Assembly: GCF_900113315.1 (NCBI RefSeq)
Contig: NZ_FOZG01000002.1
Location: 1,178,001-1,242,000, forward strand
Source: Sphingomonas jatrophae
Lineage (GTDB): Bacteria > Pseudomonadota > Alphaproteobacteria > Sphingomonadales > Sphingomonadaceae
Direction: 5' to 3'
Length of the DNA stretch: 64,000 nt
Part shown: one piece after another, positions 53,631-63,018 of the stretch
How the letters are laid out: each line of letters begins with the position of its first letter
Position numbering within the stretch: the stretch's first letter is position 1
Notes under the pieces: generated by a model
Databases searched by the model: none
Told to the model about the DNA's origin: nothing
What the model saw: the letters and a program-made list of their open reading frames with translations, nothing else
Program-made: the position numbers and the translations under genes

Positions 53631-54799
53631 CAATGCGTGTCCTCTGCGGAAAACGGCCGTTCGCCGACGATGTTGAGGCCGTAGCCGGCCAAGGCGACGA
53701 GCGTGTGCTGCGTGTTGGTGAGCAGGATCATGTCGTGTACGCCCAGTTCGGCGAGCACCTGCGCACCCATGCCGTAATCGCGCAGCTCGTTCATGTCCTC
53801 GTCGCTCGGAGCGCTGCCGCTGCGGCTGCGATCGTGCGCGGCGATGATGCGGCTGAAGAAGTTCGTGCTCTGCCGGTTGATGATGACGACGACGCCTGTG
53901 CCCTCGCGGTCGATCTCGCGCATCGCCGACTGGAGCAGGCCGGACCGCCCGTCGAGCGCGCCCAGCGTGTCGTTGAACAGGGTCAGCTGGTGCATCCGGA
54001 CGAGCGTCGGCTTGGCCGGATCGATGCGGCCCTTGACCAGCGCCAGCGTTTCCGAGCCTGTCGCCTTGTGGCGATAGGCGATCACGCGCCAGCCGGTGCC
54101 GAACTGGCTGTCGAACACCGTCTCCGCGGCCTTCTCGACATCATGGTCGTAGCGGCGGCGATAGGCGATCAGGTCGCGGATCGTACCGATCTTGAGGCCG
54201 TGATACTGGGCGAAGGTGACGAGATCGTCGAGGCGCGCCATCGTGCCGTCGTCCTTCATGATCTCGCAGATCACGCCGGACGGGTTGAGGCCGGCAAGCC
54301 GCGACACGTCGACCGCGGCCTCCGTATGGCCGGCGCGGACCAGCACGCCCCCCGGCTTGGCGACGAGCGGGAAGACGTGGCCGGGGGTGACGATCTCGTC
54401 CGGCCCCTTGGAGGCGTCGATCGCGACGGCGACGGTGCGCGCGCGATCCGCCGCGGAGATGCCCGTCGTCACGCCGTCGCGTGCCTCGATCGAAACGGTG
54501 AAGGCGGTTTCGTGGCGCGTGCCGTTGTTGCGGCTCATCAGCCCGAGGCCGAGCTGGTCGACGCGCTGCTTGGACAGGGCGAGGCAGATCAGGCCGCGGC
54601 CGTGCGTCGCCATGAAGTTGATCGCCGCGGGCGTGGCCATCTGCGCGGGAATGACGAGATCGCCCTCATTCTCCCGGTCCTCATCGTCGACGAGGATGAA
54701 CATGCGGCCGTTGCGCGCCTCGTCGATGATCTCCTCGGGCGAGGAGAGGAAGGCGTGGCGCAGGCGGGTGGGTTCGGCGCGGGCCGGCTCACTGGACAT
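53630..54799 (-). CDS. ribB: Dihydroxybutanone phosphate synthase with degenerate GTP cyclohydrolase II domain (RibBX)
   Basis: 389 residues. The N-terminal RibB domain is intact, with [17 protein letters not shown] and the acidic metal site. The C-terminal RibA-like domain keeps the tail [13 protein letters not shown], but the zinc cysteines and catalytic segment expected after [18 protein letters not shown] are absent. This matches the RibBX group known from Brucella and Helicobacter, in which the RibA half has lost activity. A separate GTP cyclohydrolase II must exist elsewhere in the genome. It overlaps the ribE stop by 11 bases. Confidence 0.9.
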   Translation of the reverse strand: MSSEPARAEPTRLRHAFLSSPEEIIDEARNGRMFILVDDEDRENEGDLVIPAQMATPAAINFMATHGRGLICLALSKQRVDQLGLGLMSRNNGTRHETAFTVSIEARDGVTTGISAADRARTVAVAIDASKGPDEIVTPGHVFPLVAKPGGVLVRAGHTEAAVDVSRLAGLNPSGVICEIMKDDGTMARLDDLVTFAQYHGLKIGTIRDLIAYRRRYDHDVEKAAETVFDSQFGTGWRVIAYRHKATGSETLALVKGRIDPAKPTLVRMHQLTLFNDTLGALDGRSGLLQSAMREIDREGTGVVVIINRQSTNFFSRIIAAHDRSRSGSAPSDEDMNELRDYGMGAQVLAELGVHDMILLTNTQHTLVALAGYGLNIVGERPFSAEDTH

Positions 54800-55394
54800 G
54801 ACGATAGGCCTCCATGCGGCCGAGATAGCGGGCGAGAACGTCGATCTCGAGGTTCACGCGGTCGCCGGGGCGACGCTGGCCGAGCGTCGTCACCGCCGCC
54901 GTGTGCGGGATGATGTTGAGCGTGAAGCGCGTGCCGTCGGCGGTGTCACTCACCTCGTTGACGGTCAGCGACACGCCGTCGACGGTGATCGAGCCCTTGG
55001 CCGCGAGATAGGGGGCGAGCGGCGCGGGCGCGCGGATCACCACGCGGGTCGAGGCGCCGTCCGATGCGGTGTCCACCACCTCCCCGACCCCGTCGACATG
55101 GCCGGTGACGATGTGGCCGCCGAGCTCGTCGCCCACCTTCAACGCGCGTTCGAGATTGAGCGGGGTGCCCGCCGTCCATTGTGCACCCGTCCGCGCCACC
55201 GTCTCGCCCGACACATCGACGGCGAACCAGTCCGGCCCTTTGTCCACTACCGTCAGGCAGACGCCCGAGCAGGCGATGGAGGCGCCGAGATCGACGCCGG
55301 CCATGTCATAGCCGCAGCCGATGCGGATGCGCATGTCGCCCCGATCCTCGACTTCGAGGATGCGGCCGACGTCGGTGATGATCCCGGTAAACAT
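54789..55394 (-). CDS. ribE: Riboflavin synthase (alpha chain)
   Basis: 201 residues from the ATG at 55394 (MFTGIITDVGRI), an invariant family start. Two lumazine-synthase-like repeats are visible: GASIACSGVCLTVVDKG and GSITVDGVSLTVNEVS. It dismutates two lumazines to riboflavin and the pyrimidine. Its start overlaps the ribD stop by one base. Called RibE or RibC in other organisms. Confidence 0.95.
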   Translation of the reverse strand: MFTGIITDVGRILEVEDRGDMRIRIGCGYDMAGVDLGASIACSGVCLTVVDKGPDWFAVDVSGETVARTGAQWTAGTPLNLERALKVGDELGGHIVTGHVDGVGEVVDTASDGASTRVVIRAPAPLAPYLAAKGSITVDGVSLTVNEVSDTADGTRFTLNIIPHTAAVTTLGQRRPGDRVNLEIDVLARYLGRMEAYRHVQ

Positions 55395-56347
55395 CAGCTG
55401 CGCGCGTAGACCTCCAGCCGGTCGCTGCCAAGCGCCCGCGCATCCTCCAGCCGCCACCGGCCATGCGCTTGCGTGAGGTCAGCGATGCCGAAATCCGGCA
55501 GCGTGCGCCCGCCGCCGACGAGGATCGGCGCGCGGTAGAGCAACAGGCGATCGACCAGATCGGCGGCGAGGAAAGCGGCGGCGGTGCGCGCGCCGCCTTC
55601 GACGAACAGGTGATCGCAGGGCAGACTGGCGATGGCCTCGGGCGAGGCGATGGTCAGCCAGCCCGCCTGCGGCGTCGCGGAGAGAAGCACGCGGGTGGGC
55701 GAGCGATCCTCAAGACCGGGCAAACGCACGTCGAGCCGGGGAGCGTCCGCCTCCAGCGTGCCTCGACCGACGAGGATCGCCTCGTGGCGGCTGCGCTCGA
55801 GATGTGTGTGGGCGCGCGCCTCCGGCCCGGTGATCCACTGGCTGCGGCCATCGCCAAGGGCGGCGGCGCCGTCGAGCGAGAGCGCCAGCTTCAGCGTGAC
55901 GTGCGGGCGGCCGAGACGGCGGCGCGTGAGGAAGCCCGCCATGCTGCGCGCGGCCTCCGCGCGGGCGACGCCCTCGATCACCTCGATCCCCGCGGCGCGC
56001 AGGCAGGCGATGCCGCGACCATCGGTGCGCGGATCGGGATCGGGGTAGGCGACGATGACGCGGGCGGGGCGCGCGGCGACGATCAGGTCGGCGCAGGCGG
56101 GCCCGCGCGGCGACTCGTGCGCGCAGGGTTCGAGAGTGGCGTAGAGGTCGGCGCCGGCGGCTGAAGCGCCCGCCGCGTCCAGCGCCATCGCCTCGGCATG
56201 GGGGCGTCCGCCAGCCTGCGTCCAGCCGCGGCCGATGACGCGGCCCGCCTTGACGATGACGCAGCCGACATTGGGGTTCGGGAAGGTGCGACCGCGGCCG
56301 CGCTCGGCGAGGGCGAGCGCGGCCGCCATCCACCTCGCGTCAGTCAA
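55394..56347 (-). CDS. ribD: Bifunctional riboflavin deaminase-reductase
   Basis: 317 residues. The deaminase domain has the zinc motif HAEAMAL and TLEPCAHESPRGPACADLI; the reductase domain follows, with TLKLALSLDGAAALGDGRSQWITG. Converts the pyrimidine dione in two steps. First recognised enzyme gene of the operon; its start overlaps the stop of a small membrane-protein gene by eight bases. Confidence 0.95.
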   Translation of the reverse strand: MTDARWMAAALALAERGRGRTFPNPNVGCVIVKAGRVIGRGWTQAGGRPHAEAMALDAAGASAAGADLYATLEPCAHESPRGPACADLIVAARPARVIVAYPDPDPRTDGRGIACLRAAGIEVIEGVARAEAARSMAGFLTRRRLGRPHVTLKLALSLDGAAALGDGRSQWITGPEARAHTHLERSRHEAILVGRGTLEADAPRLDVRLPGLEDRSPTRVLLSATPQAGWLTIASPEAIASLPCDHLFVEGGARTAAAFLAADLVDRLLLYRAPILVGGGRTLPDFGIADLTQAHGRWRLEDARALGSDRLEVYARS

Positions 56348-56660
56348 TGCCCAGCCGCTTGGCCAGCCGCTGGTACGACGCCCGCTTCTCCGCGAGCATC
56401 TTGTCCTTCTTGGCCTGGTCGATCTTCTGCTGCGCGATGATGACCGAGTCGGGCCGGTCGGCGGGCCAGCTGGGGACGAACCACATCTCCGGCTTCGGCT
56501 TCTCGATCTTCGAATCGTGCAGGAAGCCGAGCATCAGCAGCGTCGGAATGGCGACGGACAACGTGCCGAACAGCAGCTTGTGGCGATTGCCCGTGGCCAG
56601 GAAGGCACGGATGTCACGCCAGACAGCACGCGGACTGGAGGGGCGGGGGAGGACGGCCAT
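56340..56660 (-). CDS. Small single-helix membrane protein, conserved context
   Basis: About 106 residues from the ATG at 56660. A positively charged N terminus, one hydrophobic segment (FGTLSVAIPTLLMLGFLHD), a Pro/Trp segment PEMWFVPSWPADRPDS, and then a basic coiled-coil-like tail (QQKIDQAKKDKMLAEKRASY). I do not recognise a named family. It overlaps ribD by eight bases, so it is translated with the riboflavin genes. It could be a membrane tether or a riboflavin-linked accessory factor; no evidence beyond context. Confidence 0.7.
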   Translation of the reverse strand: MAVLPRPSSPRAVWRDIRAFLATGNRHKLLFGTLSVAIPTLLMLGFLHDSKIEKPKPEMWFVPSWPADRPDSVIIAQQKIDQAKKDKMLAEKRASYQRLAKRLGID

Positions 56661-56701
56661 GACGTGCAAAATAGTCGCTCCCCGGCCCGCTTGCCAGTGC
56701 G

Positions 56702-57358
56702 TCAGGCGTTCATGCGGAAGTGGACCGTCATCGTCCGCCAGCTTTCCACCGGCACGCCGTCTCGCGTGGCCGGCTTGAACCGCCAGCTGCGCAGCGCCTG
56801 CTTTCTCGTCGCCTCGGCAAAGGCGGGATCGTCGGCGCTGACGATCTCGACCGCATGGACGCGGCCGTCGCTGCCGATGAGGACGCGGACGGTGGCGCGG
56901 CCTTCCACCTCCGCCCGCTGCAGCGCCGCCGGATAGGCCGGCTGGAACTGCGCGCGCGGATCGGGCGCGGCATCGACGAGGGCGGGGGGCGCGGGTGGAT
57001 CAGCCGGGCGCGGCGCGATCTCGCCGCCTGAGGGCGGCAGCGGCGGCATGGGCGGCAGCGGAGGCAGGCGCGGCGTCTCGATCACGGTCGTGTCCGGCAG
57101 CTGCGGCAGCTGAATCTCGCGGATTGGCGTGTCGATGCGGCTCTTCGGCTGCTGCGCCTTGGGCTGCGGCGGCACGGGTTCGGGCGGGGGCGTGATGTCT
57201 GGCGGGACGGTGTAGGTTTTCAGCACCGTCGGCAGCGGGATCACCTCCGGCCCCTTGATCAGCACCACCGCGGCGAGCGCGGCGACGTGGCCGAGAATGA
57301 CGAGGCCCAGCGTGGCCGGGCGGTTCGGACGTGCCTGAAGATAGCCTTGTTCGACCAT
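56702..57358 (-). CDS. tonB: Energy transducer TonB
   Basis: 218 residues from the ATG at 57358. One N-terminal membrane helix (LGLVILGHVAALAAVVLI), a long Pro-rich spacer (PPDITPPPEPVPPQ and onwards), and the TonB C-terminal domain (AYPAALQRAEVEGRATVRVLIG). It couples the proton-motive force to TonB-dependent receptors in the outer membrane. exbB and exbD are not adjacent. A palindromic A/T-rich promoter region lies directly upstream. Confidence 0.93.
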   Translation of the reverse strand: MVEQGYLQARPNRPATLGLVILGHVAALAAVVLIKGPEVIPLPTVLKTYTVPPDITPPPEPVPPQPKAQQPKSRIDTPIREIQLPQLPDTTVIETPRLPPLPPMPPLPPSGGEIAPRPADPPAPPALVDAAPDPRAQFQPAYPAALQRAEVEGRATVRVLIGSDGRVHAVEIVSADDPAFAEATRKQALRSWRFKPATRDGVPVESWRTMTVHFRMNA

Positions 57359-57408
57359 GTTCACTCTCCTGTCCCAGGCAGCCTTTGCAGCTGCTCCAGA
57401 CGAGAGAG

Positions 57409-57435
57409 GTTATACTGTAACTTAGCGTTACGCTA
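57409..57435. promoter_or_regulatory. Overlapping palindromes upstream of tonB
   Basis: An A/T-rich patch in otherwise GC-rich sequence. GTTA..TAAC at 57409-57421, GTAAC-N5-GTTAC at 57417-57431 and TAGCG-TTA-CGCTA at 57423-57435 are overlapping inverted repeats, and TATAAC on the minus strand could be a -10 box for tonB. They suggest regulator binding; the GTTAT...TAAC half resembles metal-uptake repressor (Zur-like) boxes, which is speculative. Confidence 0.45.
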
Positions 57436-57437
57436 TA

Positions 57438-58766
57438 TCATTCTTTTGCGGCGGCTTTCAGGCGCGCAAGTGCGCGATCCTGTCCGATCAGCGGCAGCAG
57501 CGCGGCCATGTCCGGCCCATGATCGCGGCCGGTCAGCGCGAGTCGCAGCGGCAGGAACAGGCCTCGGCCCTTGCGCCCCGTCTCCGCCTTGAGCGCGGCG
57601 GTGAGGCCGGCCCAGTCGCTGGCGCCTGCCGCCACGAGATCGGCGGCACGGGCGAGAAAGGCGCGGTCTTCCGCCGTGAGTTCGGGCAGCGCCGGATCGG
57701 TGGTGACGACTGCCCACCAGTCCGCCGCCTCGCTCAGCCGGGTGAGGTTGGGCCGGATTGCTTTCCATGCCGCCGCGTCCATGCCATCGGGCAGGCGCGC
57801 GGCAACCGCGTCGAACGGCAGCGCGTGAAGGATACGGGTATTCAGCGCCTCAAGCTCCGCCATGTCGAAGCGGGCAGGCGCGCGCCCGAAATCGGCAAGG
57901 TCGAAGCCCTTGGCGAGCGCCTCGACCGAGTCGACCGGTTCGACCGGGCGGCGCGTGCCGATGCGGGCGAGCAGGGCGGCGAGCGACACCGCCTCGATCC
58001 CCTCGTCGCGCAGCGCATCGACGCCGAGCGAGCCGAGCCGCTTGGACAGGGCGCCCTCGCTCCCCGTCAGCAGCGCGAGATGGGCGAAGACGGGCGGGGC
58101 GGCGCCGAGCGCCTCGAACATCTGGATCTGCGCCGCGGTGTTGGAGACATGATCTTCGCCGCGGACGACGTGGGTGATGCCCATGTCGATATCGTCGATC
58201 ACGCTCGGCAGCAGATAGAGCCAGCTGCCATCCGCGCGGCGGACGACCGGATCGGACAGCAAGGCGGGATCGAAGCGCTGTTCGCCGCGCACCTGGTCAT
58301 CCCACGTGATCGGCGAGCCATGATCGAGCCGGAAGCGCCAGTGCGACGGGGTGCCCTCCGCCTCCTTGGCGGCACGCTCCTCCGCCGTAAGCGCCAGCGC
58401 GGCGCGATCGTAGAGCGGCGGCAGGCCGCGCGCGGCGCGCAGCTTGCGCTTGAGCTCCAGCTCCTCGGGCGACTCGTAGGCCGGATAGACGCGGCCGGCG
58501 GCGATCAGCCGGGCGAACTCCGCCTCGTAAAGGTCCGCGCGGTCCGATTGGCGGACGCGATCGTCGGGATTGAGGCCGAGCCAGGCGAGATCCGCCTCGA
58601 TCGCCTCGGCGAAGGCGGCGGTGGAGCGCGCCGCATCCGTATCGTCGAGCCGCAGCAGGAAGCGGCCCCCACCGCCGCGCGCGAGCAGCCAGTTGACGAG
58701 CGCGGTGCGGATATTGCCGACATGGAGCCGGCCGGTGGGGCTTGGGGCGAAGCGCGTGACGATCAT
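57438..58766 (-). CDS. gltX: Glutamyl-tRNA synthetase
   Basis: 442 residues from the ATG at 58766. The class I signatures are [17 protein letters not shown] (HIGH-like) and [11 protein letters not shown] (KMSKS-like). The zinc-binding cysteines found in some GluRS are absent. Alphaproteobacteria often have two GluRS-like genes; whether this copy is discriminating cannot be told. Charges tRNA-Glu. Divergent from prs, 147 bases away. Confidence 0.93.
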   Translation of the reverse strand: MIVTRFAPSPTGRLHVGNIRTALVNWLLARGGGGRFLLRLDDTDAARSTAAFAEAIEADLAWLGLNPDDRVRQSDRADLYEAEFARLIAAGRVYPAYESPEELELKRKLRAARGLPPLYDRAALALTAEERAAKEAEGTPSHWRFRLDHGSPITWDDQVRGEQRFDPALLSDPVVRRADGSWLYLLPSVIDDIDMGITHVVRGEDHVSNTAAQIQMFEALGAAPPVFAHLALLTGSEGALSKRLGSLGVDALRDEGIEAVSLAALLARIGTRRPVEPVDSVEALAKGFDLADFGRAPARFDMAELEALNTRILHALPFDAVAARLPDGMDAAAWKAIRPNLTRLSEAADWWAVVTTDPALPELTAEDRAFLARAADLVAAGASDWAGLTAALKAETGRKGRGLFLPLRLALTGRDHGPDMAALLPLIGQDRALARLKAAAKE

Positions 58767-58913
58767 GGCGGGGCGTCTAGGCGCTTGGCGGCCGGGCGTC
58801 ATCCCGCACTCAGGGCAAGAGGCGTCGGATGCCGGCAAGCCCGTCGTTGCTGCTTCCCCCTCGCCGCCGCCGCCGCTAAGGCGCCCCTCGAAACCGAGGG
58901 AAGGAGGCGCCCG

Positions 58914-59855
58914 ATGCCGATGAAGCTCATGTCCGGCAACGCCAACATGCCTCTCGCCCGTGAGATCGCCAGCTATCTGGAAGTGCCGCTGACGCAGGCC
59001 AGCGTGCGCCGCTTCGCCGACGAGGAGATCTTCGTCGAGATCCAGGAGAATGTGCGCGGCGAGGACGTGTTCGTCCTGCAATCGACCGGCTTTCCGGCGA
59101 ACGACAATCTGATGGAGCTGCTGATCTGCATCGACGCGCTGAAGCGGGCGTCGGCCAAGCGGATCACCGCCGTCATCCCTTATTTCGGTTATGCCCGGCA
59201 GGATCGGAAGCCCGGCCCCCGCACGCCCATCTCGGCCAAGCTGGTCGCCAACCTGATCACGGTGGCGGGCGCGGACCGGGTGCTCTCCGTCGATCTCCAC
59301 GCCGGGCAGATCCAGGGCTTCTTCGATATCCCGACCGACAACCTCTACGGCGCGCCGGTGATGTCGGCGGATATTCTCGCGCGCTTTCCGAAGGGCAACC
59401 TCACCGTCGTGTCGCCCGACGTCGGCGGCGTGGTGCGTGCCCGGCAGCTGGCCAAGCGGCTCGACAATGCGCCGCTCGCCATCGTCGACAAGCGTCGCGA
59501 GCGGCCGGGCGAGTCGGAGGTGATGAACATCATCGGCGACGTGCGCGGGCGCTTCTGCGTGCTGATCGACGACATCGTCGACTCGGCGGGCACCCTGTGC
59601 AACGCCGCCGCCGCGCTGAAGGAGGCAGGGGCCGAGCAGGTCGTCGCCTATGTCACGCACGGCGTGCTGTCGGGCGGCGCTGTGGCGCGGGTCGAGGGAT
59701 CGGCGCTGGCGGAACTCGTCATCACCGATTCGATCCTGCCGCCCGACGCGGTCGAGGCGGCGAGCAAGGTGCGCATCCTGCCGATCGCGCCGCTTCTGGC
59801 CGAGGCGATCCGCCGCATCGCCGACGAAAGCAGCGTTTCGTCGCTGTTCGACTGA
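58914..59855 (+). CDS. prs: Ribose-phosphate pyrophosphokinase
   Basis: 313 residues. An AAGGAGG ribosome binding site sits seven bases before the ATG at 58914. Visible motifs are the ATP-site loop [13 protein letters not shown], the segment [13 protein letters not shown] and the PRPP loop [19 protein letters not shown]. It makes PRPP for nucleotide, histidine, tryptophan and NAD synthesis. A histidinol-phosphatase-like gene starts five bases downstream. Confidence 0.97.
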   Translation: MPMKLMSGNANMPLAREIASYLEVPLTQASVRRFADEEIFVEIQENVRGEDVFVLQSTGFPANDNLMELLICIDALKRASAKRITAVIPYFGYARQDRKPGPRTPISAKLVANLITVAGADRVLSVDLHAGQIQGFFDIPTDNLYGAPVMSADILARFPKGNLTVVSPDVGGVVRARQLAKRLDNAPLAIVDKRRERPGESEVMNIIGDVRGRFCVLIDDIVDSAGTLCNAAAALKEAGAEQVVAYVTHGVLSGGAVARVEGSALAELVITDSILPPDAVEAASKVRILPIAPLLAEAIRRIADESSVSSLFD

Positions 59856-59859
59856 TCCG

Positions 59860-60624
59860 GTGACCGACGACGACATCGATCTGGCGAACGTCCTCGCCGA
59901 TGCGGCGGGCGATGCGATCCGCCCCTTCTTCCGCACGCGGCTGGATGTCGAGGACAAGGCCGATGCCTCGCCGGTGACGCAGGCGGACCGCGCGGCAGAG
60001 GCGGCGATGCGCGCCATCCTCGCCGTCAAGCGGCCGGGCGACGGCGTGATCGGTGAGGAATATGGCGCCGACCGGCCGGATGCGGCGCGCGTCTGGGTGC
60101 TCGATCCGATCGACGGCACGCGCAGCTTCATCGCCGGGCGGCCGATCTTCGGCACGCTGATCGCCTTGCTGGAGGAAGCGCGCCCGGTGCTGGGCGTGAT
60201 CGACCAGCCGATCGGGGCGGAGCGCTGGATCGGCGCGCATGGCCGGCCGACGACGCTGAACGACGTGCCCGCGAAGGTCCGCGCCTGTCCCACGCTCGAC
60301 CGCGCGCTGCTAGCGACGACGGGGCCGTCCTACTTCGATGCGGCAGGCCTTGTGGCGTTCGAGCGGGTATCGGCAGGCGCGCGCGAGACGATGTATGCGG
60401 GCGACTGCTACAATTACGGGCTGCTGGCGAGCGGCCACATCGACCTCGTGGTCGAGGCGGGGCTGAAGCTGCACGACTTCGCCGCTCTGGTGCCCGTGGT
60501 CGAGGGTGCGGGCGGCGGCATGTGCGACTGGACCGGCGCGCCGCTCGGCCAGGCGAGCGACGGGCGGGTGATCGCGCTCGGCGACGTGCGCTTGCTGGAC
60601 GAGGTGCTGGCGCGGCTGGGGTGA
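59860..60624 (+). CDS. Inositol monophosphatase family enzyme, probable histidinol-phosphatase
   Basis: 254 residues from the GTG at 59860, four bases after the prs stop. Motifs are VIGEEYGAD (metal Glu pair), LDPIDGTRSFIAGRPIFGT (metal Asp pair), GDCYNYGLLASGH. The HisN-type members of this family dephosphorylate histidinol phosphate and are common in alphaproteobacteria. Adjacency to prs, which makes the histidine precursor PRPP, fits that role but other small-molecule phosphatases are possible. Confidence 0.88.
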   Translation: MTDDDIDLANVLADAAGDAIRPFFRTRLDVEDKADASPVTQADRAAEAAMRAILAVKRPGDGVIGEEYGADRPDAARVWVLDPIDGTRSFIAGRPIFGTLIALLEEARPVLGVIDQPIGAERWIGAHGRPTTLNDVPAKVRACPTLDRALLATTGPSYFDAAGLVAFERVSAGARETMYAGDCYNYGLLASGHIDLVVEAGLKLHDFAALVPVVEGAGGGMCDWTGAPLGQASDGRVIALGDVRLLDEVLARLG

Positions 60625-60648
60625 GCAAGCCCGCTTAACGGGGCAAGA

Positions 60649-63018
60649 TCACCCCCGCAGCGTCGCACCGACCTTTGCCGCCGCCGCCACCACCTTGTCG
60701 CTCACCGCGGCGATCTCCGCATCGGTGAAGCTCTTGGCCGCGGGCTGGAGCGTAACCTCGACCGCGAGGCTGACCTGACCTTGCGGAACGCCCGCACCCT
60801 CGAACCGGTCGAACAGGCGGGCCGCGACGATGGCAGTCTTGTCCGCCCCGCGCACCGCACGGACCAGCGCGTCGGCGGTCACGTCCGCCGCCACGAGGAA
60901 GGCGAAGTCGCGCGTCACCGGCTGCAGCAGCGGCGGCCGGTAGGCGTCGCGCATGCGGCCACCCGCACGCGCGGCGGGGATCGCATCGAGGTGGATCTCC
61001 GCGACTGCGACTGGCGCATCGATGCCGAAGGCGCGCAGCATGTTCGGGTGCAGTTCCCCGAATTCGGCCAGCACCGACTTCGGCCCGAGGCGCAGCGTGC
61101 CAGCGCGGCCGGGATGGTAGACCTCGCTGATCGGCGGCATGGCCTGCAGGCGGTCGGCAGGCGCGCCGGCCTGTGCGAGCAGCGCCAGCGCCTCGGCCTT
61201 GGCATCGAACAGGTCGAACGGCTGCGGCTTGCCCGCGCGCCAGTCCCGCGACGCACGCTGGCCGACGAGGACGAGGCCGAGCGTCGGCCGCTCGCCATCG
61301 GCCAGGTAGCGGCGGCCGACTTCGAACAGCCGGACGCTCTGCGCGCCCCGGGCAAGGTTGCGCGCGGCGGCGGCGAGGAGCCCCGGCAGCAGTGACGGGC
61401 GCATGACCTTCAGGTCTTCGCTGATCGGATTGGCGAGCGTCCAGCGCCCGCCGCCGACCGCGGCGGCCTCGGCCTCGGAGATGAAGCTCCACGTCACCGC
61501 CTCGTTCAGCCCGCGCGCGGCGGCGGCGCGGCGGACGCGGCGCTCCATGCGCTGTGCCGGCGTGGCGGTGGGATGGGCGACGCCGGCCGCACGGGGCAGC
61601 GGCGTCGACGGCACCTTATCGATGCCCTCGATGCGGACGATCTCCTCGACCAGATCGGCGATGCCGTCCACGTCGCGCCGCCACGTCGGCACGCGCACGT
61701 TCCACGCGCCATCGACACCGAAGCCGAGCTCGCGCAGGATCTGGCGCTGCCGGTCGGGCGCGACCTTGAGGCCGCCGAGCACCTCGACGGCATGCACGTC
61801 ATAATCGATGATCGGCGTGCTGAGCGGCGGTTCGCCCGCGCGGACCGGCTCGGACGGCTGGCCGCCGCACAGCTCCTTGATCAGACGGGTGGCGATGGCG
61901 AGGCCGTCGTCGAGCGAGGCGGGATCGACGCCGCGCTCGAACCGCTGGCGCGCGTCGGTGGAGAGGCCAAGCGCTTGTCCTGTCCGCGCGATCCGCTCGG
62001 GCGTGAACCAGGCGCATTCGATCAGCACGTCGGTGGTCGTCTCCGACACGCCCGACGCCTCGCCGCCGATGATGCCGCCGAGACCCAGCGGACCGCTGGC
62101 GTCGGCAATGACGGTCATGTCCTCGGTCGGCGCATAGCTCTTGCCGTTCAGCGCGACGAAGCTTTCGCCCGCACGGCCGCGGCGCGCGACGATGCCGCCG
62201 GACAGCTTTGCCACATCATAGACGTGCAAGGGGCGGCCGAGATCGAGCATCACATAGTTGGTGATGTCGACCAAAGCGGAGATGGGCCGCTGGCCAACCG
62301 CGCGCAGCCTTGCCTGCATCCATTCGGGCGAGGCGCCGTTCGCCACGTCGCGCACCACGCGACCGTAGAAAGCGGGGCAGCCCTCCTCGTCCTCGATCGC
62401 GATGTCAATCGGGCAGGGGCCGCTGGCCTTGATCGCAGGCACGTTGAGCGACTTGAGCGTGCCGAGGCCCGCCGCGGCGAGATCGCGGGCGATGCCGCGC
62501 ACGCCCATGCAATCCTGCCGGTTGGGCGTGATCGACAGGTCGATCACCGGATCGGCGAGGCCCGCCACATCGGCGAAGCGCGCGCCAACGGGCGTGTCGG
62601 CGGGCAGCTCGATGATGCCGTCATGCTCGTCCGACAGCTGCAGCTCGCGCATCGAGCACATCATGCCGCGCGACTCGACTCCGCGGATCGCCGCGACCTT
62701 GAGCGTGATGTCCGACCCCGGAACATAGGTGCCCGGCGCGCCGAACACGCCGACCAGCCCTGCGCGCGCATTGGGCGCACCGCAGACGACCTGCACGGGC
62801 GCTCCCTTGCCAGTGTCGACCGACAGCACCTGCAGCTTGTCCGCCTGCGGGTGGCGTTCGGCCGTCAGCACGCGCGCGACGGTGAAGGGCGCGAGGCGCG
62901 CGGCGGGATCGTCCACCCCTTCGACCTCGAGGCCGATGCGGGTGAGGGCGACCACCACCTCGTCCAGCGTGGCGCTGGTCTCCAGATGCTCCTTGAGCCA
63001 GCCGAGCGTCAGCTTCAT
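60649..63018 (-). CDS. pheT: Phenylalanyl-tRNA synthetase beta chain
   Basis: 789 residues from the ATG at 63018. Domains in order: tRNA-binding OB fold (about 40-150, [27 protein letters not shown]), B3/4 editing region, B5, catalytic-like core and the anticodon-binding FDX-ACB domain at the C terminus. The ATG overlaps the pheS stop by four bases (ATGA), the standard pheST coupling. Heterotetrameric with PheS. Confidence 0.96.
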   Translation of the reverse strand: MKLTLGWLKEHLETSATLDEVVVALTRIGLEVEGVDDPAARLAPFTVARVLTAERHPQADKLQVLSVDTGKGAPVQVVCGAPNARAGLVGVFGAPGTYVPGSDITLKVAAIRGVESRGMMCSMRELQLSDEHDGIIELPADTPVGARFADVAGLADPVIDLSITPNRQDCMGVRGIARDLAAAGLGTLKSLNVPAIKASGPCPIDIAIEDEEGCPAFYGRVVRDVANGASPEWMQARLRAVGQRPISALVDITNYVMLDLGRPLHVYDVAKLSGGIVARRGRAGESFVALNGKSYAPTEDMTVIADASGPLGLGGIIGGEASGVSETTTDVLIECAWFTPERIARTGQALGLSTDARQRFERGVDPASLDDGLAIATRLIKELCGGQPSEPVRAGEPPLSTPIIDYDVHAVEVLGGLKVAPDRQRQILRELGFGVDGAWNVRVPTWRRDVDGIADLVEEIVRIEGIDKVPSTPLPRAAGVAHPTATPAQRMERRVRRAAAARGLNEAVTWSFISEAEAAAVGGGRWTLANPISEDLKVMRPSLLPGLLAAAARNLARGAQSVRLFEVGRRYLADGERPTLGLVLVGQRASRDWRAGKPQPFDLFDAKAEALALLAQAGAPADRLQAMPPISEVYHPGRAGTLRLGPKSVLAEFGELHPNMLRAFGIDAPVAVAEIHLDAIPAARAGGRMRDAYRPPLLQPVTRDFAFLVAADVTADALVRAVRGADKTAIVAARLFDRFEGAGVPQGQVSLAVEVTLQPAAKSFTDAEIAAVSDKVVAAAAKVGATLRG

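Noticed and set aside
56661-56701. Possible FMN riboswitch (RFN element) upstream of the riboflavin operon
   Set aside because: I looked for the conserved RFN stem boxes before the small membrane-protein gene and ribD and did not see them; the gaps are too short.
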